A stretch of 64,000 nt of DNA from Heyndrickxia sp050281185 (GTDB taxonomy: Bacteria; Bacillota; Bacilli; Bacillales; Bacillaceae_C), in NCBI RefSeq assembly GCF_050281185.1, contig NZ_JBNNWS010000017.1, forward strand, positions 62,001 through 126,000, read 5' to 3'. Positions 1 through 6,605 of this stretch are shown here, one piece after another. The notes beneath the pieces are model-generated. The model worked only from the letters and a program-made list of their open reading frames with translations, had not been told where the DNA came from and ran no database searches. The first letter of the stretch is position 1; every line of letters begins with the position of its first letter. The position numbers were made by a program, and so were the translations under genes.

Positions 1-758
1 GTCCTAATCAGCTGCGTACAGAAATTAATCTTGATTATATTAACCCTGCTACAGGTCCGATCTATATTAACGATATACATCCCGGAGATACACTTTGTGT
101 TGAAATACTTGATATTCAATTGGATGAGTTTGGGGTAATGGTGTTATATCCAGGTATGGGTCCACTGGGCCACCTCGTTCAACAGACCGATACAAGGATC
201 TTTCAAGTAAGTGATGGAAAAGTAAAATTTAATGATTCAATACATTTACCTATTAAGCCGATGGTGGGTGTAATTGGCACAGCTCCACTTAATGCTGAGG
301 TTCTTTGTGAATCACCTGGAGATCATGGCGGTAACATGGATACAAAGCATATTACAGTTGGCAGCAAAATATATCTTCCTGTTTTTCATGAGGGTGGATT
401 GTTAGCTCTAGGTGATTTGCATGCTGCAATGGGTGATGGGGAACTGAACGGTTCAGGTGTTGAAATTGGTGGGAAAGTTACGATGAATGCTTCGAAAATC
501 AATGACTCCATCCCTATGCCAATAGTTGAAACAGCAGAATCGTATATGATTATTTCATCCGAAAGTACCCTTGAGCAAGCAGCAAATAAAGGAATGGAGG
601 CAGCAGTTCATCTGTTTGAAAAGAAGCTTTCAATAACTTTTAATGATGCGTACCGCCTTTTAAGTGCAGTTTGTGACTTGCAAATAAGTCAAATTGTCAA
701 CCCGCTAGTAACAGTAAGGATTGTAATACCAAAGGAAATCATATCAAATATCTTTTAG
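1..758 (+). CDS. acetamidase/formamidase family protein (5' end outside window)
   Basis: The open frame is already running at base 3 and continues without a stop to 758, giving 251 visible residues, so the start lies upstream of the window. The visible part contains the family-typical stretch NPATGPIYI followed by a HPGD turn, then GPLGHL, and a central GDLHAAMGDGE motif seen in FmdA/AmdA amidohydrolases. These enzymes hydrolyse formamide or short amides to ammonia plus the acid. Family members are usually near 300 residues, so perhaps 50 residues are missing. It ends just before a strong bidirectional hairpin shared with the convergent downstream gene. Substrate cannot be decided from sequence. 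Confidence 0.85.
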   Translation, partial: PNQLRTEINLDYINPATGPIYINDIHPGDTLCVEILDIQLDEFGVMVLYPGMGPLGHLVQQTDTRIFQVSDGKVKFNDSIHLPIKPMVGVIGTAPLNAEVLCESPGDHGGNMDTKHITVGSKIYLPVFHEGGLLALGDLHAAMGDGELNGSGVEIGGKVTMNASKINDSIPMPIVETAESYMIISSESTLEQAANKGMEAAVHLFEKKLSITFNDAYRLLSAVCDLQISQIVNPLVTVRIVIPKEIISNIF

Positions 759-783
759 TCAATGTCCCATTTAATGGAATAGT

Positions 784-817
784 AAAAGCAGCGATGATTT
801 TAAAAATCGCTGCTTTT
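784..817. terminator. bidirectional Rho-independent terminator
   Basis: A perfect 12-bp stem (AAAAGCAGCGAT / ATCGCTGCTTTT) with a 10-nt loop lies between the convergent amidase and metallo-hydrolase genes. The A-run on one arm and T-run on the other let it work in both directions. It overlaps the last codons of the minus-strand gene. Confidence 0.85.
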
Positions 818-1753
818 GTTCCAGAAATCAATTAATCCCATTGCACTAACCTTTAAATCAAGCTCGAGAATACTAAAAATTGAATGATCCTTCGGTACTC
901 CTTGATTTATTAAACTTTCAAAAACAATATGTTGCAAGTTCATAAATGTTTTTTCGATCCGTTGTTGATCATTATTACTAGATAAATATCCATCTCTGCC
1001 GCTATCAACAAAAATATCAATCCATTTTTCAACATCATCTAAAGCTTGATTAACCTTAGATGTAAAGCCGAAATGACCAAAATAAAGATAATTTAGTGCC
1101 TGCTTTCTATAAAAATCAATCGACTGCTTCATAGCTTCAGGGTTAAATTGATTAGGTGAAGTAGACGGTAAGAAAAAGTCAATTCCTTGATCTTTTAGCA
1201 TCCAGTAATAAATTCCTGCAGTGTCTCCAGTAAACATTCCATTAGACACAGGATCGTATATACTAAAATGATGATTTGCATGTCCAGGTGTATCATGAAA
1301 TCTTAAATATGTATCCTTTCCAATTTGCAAAGTACCATTATCCTCTTTAATCATTACTCTTTCTTTCGGCACAGGAATAATAGGGTTAAACAGTTCATCA
1401 AACTTTTTTTTATACACTTCTTTTGCGCCTAATTCCAATTTAGTCGGATCTATAATGTGACGTGCAGCTTTTGGATGGACAACAATATGGGCGTTTGGAC
1501 AATCTTGAAGAAAAAGTCCTGCTCCTCCACCATGATCAAGATGAATATGCGTTAATATGATATACTTGACTTGTTCTAAACTAATATTAAGAGCCTCAAG
1601 TCCTTTTTTTAGATAAGGAATGGATGGACTAGCTGATGTTTCAACTACTGTTATTTGTTCGTCTAGTATCACATATGCTCCGGTTCGTTCAACTTGATTA
1701 AGATCATATAAATCGATTATTTTCATTCTTTCATCAATATGAATTATGTTCAT
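800..1753 (-). CDS. MBL-fold metallo-hydrolase
   Basis: A 317-residue protein of the metallo-beta-lactamase superfamily. The signature metal-binding motif HIHLDH is at about residues 69-74, followed by further ligand regions (GHANHH, FTGDTAG and FGHFG). The fold binds two metal ions and usually hydrolyses thioesters, lactones or similar bonds; the substrate is not evident. I place the start at 1753, where GGGGG precedes ATG by seven bases. The frame extends 18 codons further upstream, but without a ribosome site. It is convergent with the amidase gene and monocistronic. Confidence 0.8.
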   Translation of the reverse strand: MNIIHIDERMKIIDLYDLNQVERTGAYVILDEQITVVETSASPSIPYLKKGLEALNISLEQVKYIILTHIHLDHGGGAGLFLQDCPNAHIVVHPKAARHIIDPTKLELGAKEVYKKKFDELFNPIIPVPKERVMIKEDNGTLQIGKDTYLRFHDTPGHANHHFSIYDPVSNGMFTGDTAGIYYWMLKDQGIDFFLPSTSPNQFNPEAMKQSIDFYRKQALNYLYFGHFGFTSKVNQALDDVEKWIDIFVDSGRDGYLSSNNDQQRIEKTFMNLQHIVFESLINQGVPKDHSIFSILELDLKVSAMGLIDFWNKSSDF

Positions 1754-1888
1754 CCGTATCCCCCTATTCATTTTATATAATCTATTGTAATCTTCATTTC
1801 TTCGCATATAAAGAATTTTCGTTATTTTTCGTTTAGGAAATTATAAAATATTCGCACTGTAGATAATTTTATGAAGAGAGAGGTTTAC

Positions 1889-2066
1889 GTCTAGCGCAAG
1901 CAGCCGTCAGCTAGCGGATTTCTCCGTCTCCTCCCTACGATAAGTTAACATCAGGTGAAATTTGAAGTGCCATTTTCACTAGATCGTGAACTACCTCACC
2001 GTATTTCCTTTATCTCAGTCGAAGACTACGAAATCCGTACGCTAAAGCTGTGGCGCTTCCGCTTTT
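1889..2066. repeat. hairpin-ended intergenic repeat, family A copy 1
   Basis: A ~178-bp element fills most of the 1754-2288 gap. It begins with GTCTAGCGCAAGCAGCCG and ends with GGCGCTTCCGCTTTT. Inside are GCGGATTTCTCCGTCT and GTCGAAGACTACGAAATCCG, which pair through GGATTTC/GAAATCC. The same blocks in the same order occur at 61274-61413. Such 'AGCGCC ... GGCGCTTGCGC' elements are, from memory, common between genes in Bacillaceae. No coding potential was seen. Confidence 0.65.
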
Positions 2067-2288
2067 GTATTTAAATTTTATTATTTAAATAAAGTTGTTA
2101 GATTCTAGGTTTCGGGAATGATAAAATAGAAAAAGAAAATTAATATTTAGCATCTTTAATTATGAATTATGGCAAAATTGAATTATGTTATTTAGTGAAT
2201 ATTAAGGGTGGTAATCGCTAATTGTATGGGTTATGATATATCGGTGACTTAAAAAAGGATGCGACCGGAACATAGAAAGGAGTTTATT

Positions 2289-2543
2289 ATGTCTCAACTT
2301 TTAGGAATTATCCAAAGATTAAAGGCAATGCAAGAAGCAAAAGATACTGGAGAAATACAACAACGAAGATTTGAAGTGAATGGTAAAACTTTATGTCAAG
2401 TAAAATATTTTCCAGCAACAGATACATTTGAATTAGAAGAATATGATGAAGATAAGAAAGTTAATAAATACCAATTTGATGATATTGATATTACAGCTAT
2501 AGAAATTTTCGATCTTGTTCAAGAAGAAAAAAATCCAGCTTAG
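2289..2543 (+). CDS. ykuJ: YkuJ family protein
   Basis: An 84-residue acidic cytoplasmic protein that matches Bacillus YkuJ in length and in the central stretch FEVNGKTLCQVKYFP. The function of the family is unknown; a structure is known for the B. subtilis protein, from memory. I place the start at 2289, ATG preceded by AAAGGAG; the frame extends ten codons upstream without a better ribosome site. It is followed at once by its own terminator and then by darB, the same order as ykuJ-ykuL in B. subtilis. Confidence 0.85.
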   Translation: MSQLLGIIQRLKAMQEAKDTGEIQQRRFEVNGKTLCQVKYFPATDTFELEEYDEDKKVNKYQFDDIDITAIEIFDLVQEEKNPA

Positions 2544-2574
2544 AGCCTTTTATTTTATTAGGCTCTTTTTTTTA
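2542..2574 (+). terminator. terminator after ykuJ
   Basis: The stem AGAGCC/GGCTCT encloses a 13-nt A/T loop and is followed by eight T residues. It overlaps the ykuJ stop codon. Confidence 0.8.
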
Positions 2575-2602
2575 TCAATTTTTTTAGAAAGGAATGTTGT
2601 TC

Positions 2603-2725
2603 ATGATTTATTTGTTTTTGGGGATCCATTTATTGTTAATGCTATTGATTGTGGCGGAGCTAATTAGTACGAAAAAGGAATTGCAGGATATTAAAGCCTT
2701 CCTTCAAAAAAAGAATAAATTTTAA
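2603..2725 (+). CDS. 40-residue single-span membrane peptide
   Basis: A short frame between ykuJ and darB. ATG at 2603 is preceded by AAAGGA nine bases upstream. The product has a hydrophobic segment (residues 2-21, rich in Leu and Ile) followed by a charged tail (STKKELQDIKAFLQKKNKF), the layout of a small N-out/C-in or tail-type membrane peptide. It lies after the ykuJ terminator and before the darB ribosome site. I do not recognise a family. Good start context and an undisturbed hydrophobic-then-charged pattern favour a real gene. Confidence 0.55.
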   Translation: MIYLFLGIHLLLMLLIVAELISTKKELQDIKAFLQKKNKF

Positions 2726-2806
2726 CAAGGTTAATCGGTTCTTATTTAAGCATCTTATGATAAAATAATGAAGGGAAACCTTAAAACATAACAAGGGAGT
2801 TTTATA

Positions 2807-3253
2807 ATGATTTCCTTACAAAGTAATGAATTTTTAGAACCGAAGATTATTGATTTTATGATTGCTTCTGAAAAAGTGGCTCATGTGCAAATTGGAAATA
2901 GTCTTGAGCACGCTTTACTTGTATTAACTAAAAGCGGATATTCAGCAATCCCAGTTTTAGATTCAAAATTTAAACTGCATGGACTAATTAGTTCATCCTT
3001 AATTACTGAATCTATATTAGGATTAGAACGAATTGAATTTGAACTTCTCAATGAAAAAAAAGTTGAAGACGTTATGACATCAAAAATTCCAAGACTTAGA
3101 ATTGAGGATCATTTCGAAAAAGCATTAGGACTTTTAATTGATCATCCATTTTTGTGTGTAGAAGATGAAGAAGGATACTTTGCAGGAATTTTTACAAGAA
3201 GATCTTTATTAGTGGAATTAAAAAGGCATATACAAAAATTAAATCAGTTATAA
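2807..3253 (+). CDS. darB: CBS-domain cyclic-di-AMP-binding protein DarB (CbpB/YkuL)
   Basis: A 148-residue protein made of two CBS motifs (about residues 12-70 and 85-145), with the conserved blocks VAHVQIGNSLEHALLVLTK, GLERIEFE and GIFTRR typical of YkuL. In B. subtilis DarB binds c-di-AMP. In its free form it stimulates (p)ppGpp synthesis by Rel and activates pyruvate carboxylase PycA; in Listeria the counterpart is CbpB. The start has AAGGGAG upstream. It is followed by a terminator and a MITE-like element. pycA lies in the same window at 57615. Confidence 0.9.
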   Translation: MISLQSNEFLEPKIIDFMIASEKVAHVQIGNSLEHALLVLTKSGYSAIPVLDSKFKLHGLISSSLITESILGLERIEFELLNEKKVEDVMTSKIPRLRIEDHFEKALGLLIDHPFLCVEDEEGYFAGIFTRRSLLVELKRHIQKLNQL

Positions 3254-3257
3254 GAAA

Positions 3258-3288
3258 TAGCTCCTAATAAATAGGAGCTAATTTTTTT
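3258..3288 (+). terminator. terminator after darB
   Basis: A perfect 9-bp stem TAGCTCCTA/TAGGAGCTA with a 5-nt loop, followed by a run of seven T. It lies five bases after the darB stop. Confidence 0.85.
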
Positions 3289-3292
3289 GATA

Positions 3293-3424
3293 GGCTTTGT
3301 TAAACAATGTTGTTGTTTTTATGAAAACCTGTATGGTATGCGTTCAGCTAGTTTTACTTCGTAAAGAAATCGCTTCACGCATACCATACAGGTGATTTTT
3401 ACAACAATAACCATTAACAAAGCC
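3293..3424. repeat. MITE-like inverted-repeat element, family B copy 1
   Basis: A 132-bp element with ends GGCTTTGTTAA / TTAACAAAGCC. An inner long palindrome is formed by CCTGTATGGTATGCGT and its complement around AAATCGCTTC. Further copies are at 33305-33434, 26342-26453 (shortened) and 61066-61174 (reverse, truncated). The flanking octamers TTTTGATA and GCTCGATA agree at 5 of 8 positions, compatible with a decayed 8-bp target duplication. It is non-coding. Confidence 0.8.
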
Positions 3425-3529
3425 GCTCGATAAAAAAAGAAACTAAAATACACGTTAATATGAAGCATCAATAATGATTTTTAATTCTTTTTCGGATATA
3501 ATATAAGAAAAACTTATAGGGGAATAGAC

Positions 3530-4417
3530 ATGTCCACATCTGAATTTCATCTATTATCAGTTCTTGCTCAGGAAATGAATATGAGAAAAGCGGCAGAGCG
3601 TCTTTTCGTATCTCAGCCTGCGCTATCACAACGACTTCAAAACATTGAAAAACAGTGGGGGACAAAGCTTTTTATTCGTACACAGAAAGGGTTAACTCTA
3701 ACTCCATCTGGAGAATTAGTTATTCGTTATGCAAATGATGTTTTAGAACAAGAGGAAAAAGTGAAAGAACAGATTCAATCTTTAGAATCGAAAGTTCATG
3801 GCACATTGAAAATTGCCTGTGCCTCCATTGTGGGACAAAATTGGCTACCGAAAGTTTTGGAGAAGTTTGTAAATAAATACCCACATGCGAAAATTTCTCT
3901 CATAACAGGATGGAGCAGTGAAATATTAAAATCGCTTTATGATGATGAAGTGCATATTGGCATATTACGCGGCTCTACTGATTGGAAAGGGCCGAAATTA
4001 CATTTATTTGAAGATACTTTGTATTTAGTAGATAAGGAAATCGAAAATGTAGAGGACGTTTTAAAAACAGATCGACCTTTTATCCAATTTAAAAGTGATT
4101 CCAATTATTATCAAGAAATACAAGATTGGTGGCATCGCAAATTTCAAACAACCCCGAAACGGACCATAGTAGTTGATCAAATTGAAACCTGTAAACAAAT
4201 GACTTTTAATGGTATCGGGTATGCAATCTTACCTGCAATCACTTTAAATGAAGCTGCTAAGGGAATGAATAAAATTCCATTGAAAGGTGATCATGATCAA
4301 AGATTAAAGCGTGATACATGGCTTTTAGGATATGATTCAGCCTTTGAACTTAAGCAAGTACAAGCTTTTGTTGAAGTAGTAAATGAATTTTTAGAGACCC
4401 AGCCACATACATTATAA
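3530..4417 (+). CDS. ccpC: LysR-type regulator CcpC
   Basis: A 295-residue LysR regulator. The N-terminal winged helix-turn-helix (residues 1-60) carries the family signature NMRKAAERLFVSQPALSQRL. The C-terminal LysR-substrate domain includes the ITGWSSE and FIQFKSDS blocks shared with CcpC. In B. subtilis CcpC represses the citrate synthase and aconitase genes and responds to citrate. It sits between darB and dapH as expected from synteny (ykuM). The start ATG has TAGGGG upstream. No obvious partner target is inside the window, so regulation of cit genes is inferred from the family. Confidence 0.85.
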   Translation: MSTSEFHLLSVLAQEMNMRKAAERLFVSQPALSQRLQNIEKQWGTKLFIRTQKGLTLTPSGELVIRYANDVLEQEEKVKEQIQSLESKVHGTLKIACASIVGQNWLPKVLEKFVNKYPHAKISLITGWSSEILKSLYDDEVHIGILRGSTDWKGPKLHLFEDTLYLVDKEIENVEDVLKTDRPFIQFKSDSNYYQEIQDWWHRKFQTTPKRTIVVDQIETCKQMTFNGIGYAILPAITLNEAAKGMNKIPLKGDHDQRLKRDTWLLGYDSAFELKQVQAFVEVVNEFLETQPHTL

Positions 4418-4504
4418 ATTTATTTCTTGTGTATAACCGTTTCGTTTGTTAAAGTAATTTTCAGATGCTAGATTTAAGATATATTAAAGGAGGATTTTTT
4501 TCAA

Positions 4505-5206
4505 ATGGATGCTAATGAAATCATTTCATTTATTGCAAATAGTAAAAAGACTACACCTGTAAAGGTTTATATAAAAGGTGCACTTTCAGGAATAAATTTC
4601 GGTGATAACATTCAAACATTTATTAACGAAAATAGTGGAGTAGTCTTTGGCGAGTGGTCCCAAATTTCCACAATATTGGAAGCTAATAAAGCTCAAATTG
4701 AAGACTATGTTGTTGAAAATGATCGTCGCAATTCTGCTATTCCAATGCTTGATATGAAAAATATTAATGCACGTATTGAGCCAGGTGCGATTATCCGTGA
4801 TCAAGTCGAAATTGGTAATAATGCAGTTATCATGATGGGTGCTGTTATTAATATCGGTGCAGTTATTGGCGAAGGAACAATGATTGATATGAATGCTGTC
4901 CTAGGTGGCCGTGCTACAGTGGGGAAAAACTGTCATATCGGTGCAGGCGCAGTTTTAGCAGGCGTAATTGAGCCGCCTTCTGCAAAACCAGTAATTATTG
5001 AAGATGATGTACTTATTGGGGCAAATGCAGTCGTTCTAGAAGGAGTAACTGTAGGAAAAGGCTCTGTTGTAGCTGCAGGAGCGATTGTTGTTAATGATGT
5101 CCCGCCAAATACACTGGTTGCTGGTGTGCCAGCGAAAAAACTAAAGGACATTGATGAAAAAACAAAATCGAAAATTGAAATTAAACAAGAGCTGCGTAAT
5201 TTATAA
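4505..5206 (+). CDS. dapH: tetrahydrodipicolinate N-acetyltransferase
   Basis: A 233-residue acyltransferase with an N-terminal alpha/beta cap and a left-handed beta-helix of hexapeptide repeats from about residue 85 (IEPGAII, IGNNAVIMMGAVI, IGAGAVLAGV and so on). It transfers acetyl-CoA to 2,3,4,5-tetrahydrodipicolinate in the acetylated route to meso-diaminopimelate and lysine, needed for peptidoglycan. AAAGGAGG precedes the ATG. The next gene, dapL, encodes the later deacetylase of the same route, so the two form a functional pair separated by a hairpin. Confidence 0.95.
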   Translation: MDANEIISFIANSKKTTPVKVYIKGALSGINFGDNIQTFINENSGVVFGEWSQISTILEANKAQIEDYVVENDRRNSAIPMLDMKNINARIEPGAIIRDQVEIGNNAVIMMGAVINIGAVIGEGTMIDMNAVLGGRATVGKNCHIGAGAVLAGVIEPPSAKPVIIEDDVLIGANAVVLEGVTVGKGSVVAAGAIVVNDVPPNTLVAGVPAKKLKDIDEKTKSKIEIKQELRNL

Positions 5207-5213
5207 TATCTTC

Positions 5214-5239
5214 AAGAGCCTGGCTAATGCCAGGCTCTT
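5214..5239 (+). terminator. hairpin between dapH and dapL (partial terminator)
   Basis: A perfect 11-bp stem AAGAGCCTGGC / GCCAGGCTCTT with a TAAT tetraloop, but only a short T tract. This fits attenuated readthrough or mRNA processing between two genes of one pathway rather than full termination. Confidence 0.6.
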
Positions 5240-5273
5240 TGCAAACAAGAAAGTATAAGGGGGAATACATAGT

Positions 5274-6392
5274 ATGGCAGAAAGTACCTTTGTACAGATT
5301 CGGCGCGAGCTTCATCAAATACCTGAGCTTGGATTTCAGGAATTTAAAACACAGATGTTTCTATTAAATTATATTCAGTCATTGCCAAATGATCGATTGC
5401 TTATTCGAAAATGGCGGACTGGTTTATTGGTAAAAGTTTTGGGTTTATCTCCTGAAAAAACAATCGGCTATCGTACAGATATTGACGGACTTCCGATAGA
5501 AGAACAAACAGGACTTCCATTTAAGTCAGAGCATACAGGGAGAATGCATGCATGTGGCCATGATTTTCATATGAGTATTGCACTTGGTGTATTAACATAT
5601 TTCGTCCAACATCCAATTCAGGATGATCTCCTCTTTATTTTTCAGCCTGCAGAGGAAGGGCCAGGTGGAGCTGAACCAATTCTGAAAAGTGAAGAATTGA
5701 AGGACTGGAAACCAGATATTATTTTTGCTTTGCATATTGCCCCTGAATATCCAGTTGGAACAATAGCGGTAAAAGAAGGCTTATTATTTGCTAATACGTC
5801 CGAACTATTTATTGATTTCAAAGGAAAAGGCGGACATGCTGCTTATCCGCATCAAACAAACGATATGATTGTCGCTGCATCGTATTTTGTTACTCAATTA
5901 CAGTCGATCATTTCAAGAAATGTCGATCCACTAGATAGTGCGGTGATTACTGTAGGAAAAATTACCGGAGGTACTGTTCAAAATATTATCGCTGAATCAG
6001 CGAGATTAGAAGGAACGATTAGAACCTTATCAGTGGAAGCGATGAGAAAAGTAAAGCACCGAATAGAAGCATTAGTCAAAGGGATTGAAAATGGCTTTGA
6101 ATGTGAAGCACATATCGATTACGGATCAATGTATCATCAAGTTTATAACCATGAACAGCCAACGAAACATTTTATGGAGTTTTTACAACAAAAAAATGAT
6201 GTAAATTTATTTGTTTGTAAGGAAGCAATGACTGGTGAAGATTTTGGTTATATGCTTAAAGAAATTCCGGGTTTCATGTTTTGGCTAGGTGTTGATTCAC
6301 CTTATGGTTTACACCATGCAAAATTACAACCAAAGGAAGAAGCAATTGATTTTTCTATATCAGTTATAACGGATTATATTGAAACATTGTAG
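5274..6392 (+). CDS. dapL: N-acetyldiaminopimelate deacetylase (M20 family)
   Basis: A 372-residue M20 metallopeptidase-family amidohydrolase. Metal-site and dimerisation motifs are visible: ACGHDFHMSIALG, the catalytic EEGPGG stretch, GGHAAYPH in the lid domain, and MTGEDFGYM near the C-terminus. It removes the acetyl group from N-acetyl-LL-diaminopimelate. Length and position after dapH match B. subtilis ykuR. The start follows AAGGGGGA. A strong terminator ends the unit. Confidence 0.92.
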   Translation: MAESTFVQIRRELHQIPELGFQEFKTQMFLLNYIQSLPNDRLLIRKWRTGLLVKVLGLSPEKTIGYRTDIDGLPIEEQTGLPFKSEHTGRMHACGHDFHMSIALGVLTYFVQHPIQDDLLFIFQPAEEGPGGAEPILKSEELKDWKPDIIFALHIAPEYPVGTIAVKEGLLFANTSELFIDFKGKGGHAAYPHQTNDMIVAASYFVTQLQSIISRNVDPLDSAVITVGKITGGTVQNIIAESARLEGTIRTLSVEAMRKVKHRIEALVKGIENGFECEAHIDYGSMYHQVYNHEQPTKHFMEFLQQKNDVNLFVCKEAMTGEDFGYMLKEIPGFMFWLGVDSPYGLHHAKLQPKEEAIDFSISVITDYIETL

Positions 6393-6398
6393 GGTATT

Positions 6399-6431
6399 AG
6401 CCTCAAATCGAAACGATTTGGGCTTTTTTTT
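6399..6431 (+). terminator. terminator after dapL
   Basis: The stem AGCCTCAAATCG / CGATTTGGGCT has an AAA loop and one mismatch, followed by seven T. Confidence 0.85.
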
Positions 6432-6567
6432 GTGGGAAATATTTAATTTTTCGGAATGTAATGTAAAATAGATGGTAGAAAATTAAAATTTTTATAAAAT
6501 TTATGTAGTAATTATTAAAAATATTACGTCTATAAAAATAATAGGCTTATAAAAAACTTTTAGAAAA

Positions 6568-6579
6568 TTAGACGTCTAA
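6568..6579. promoter_or_regulatory. perfect palindrome ahead of the MoxR/VWA operon
   Basis: TTAGACGTCTAA is a perfect 12-bp dyad 26 bases before the start codon of the first operon gene. A related sequence, TTACGTCTATAA, lies about 44 bases upstream at 6524-6535. The spacing suggests two half-related operator sites between promoter and ribosome site. I do not recognise the regulator. Confidence 0.4.
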
Positions 6580-6605
6580 ATAGAGAGAGAATTAGGGGGC
6601 AAATA

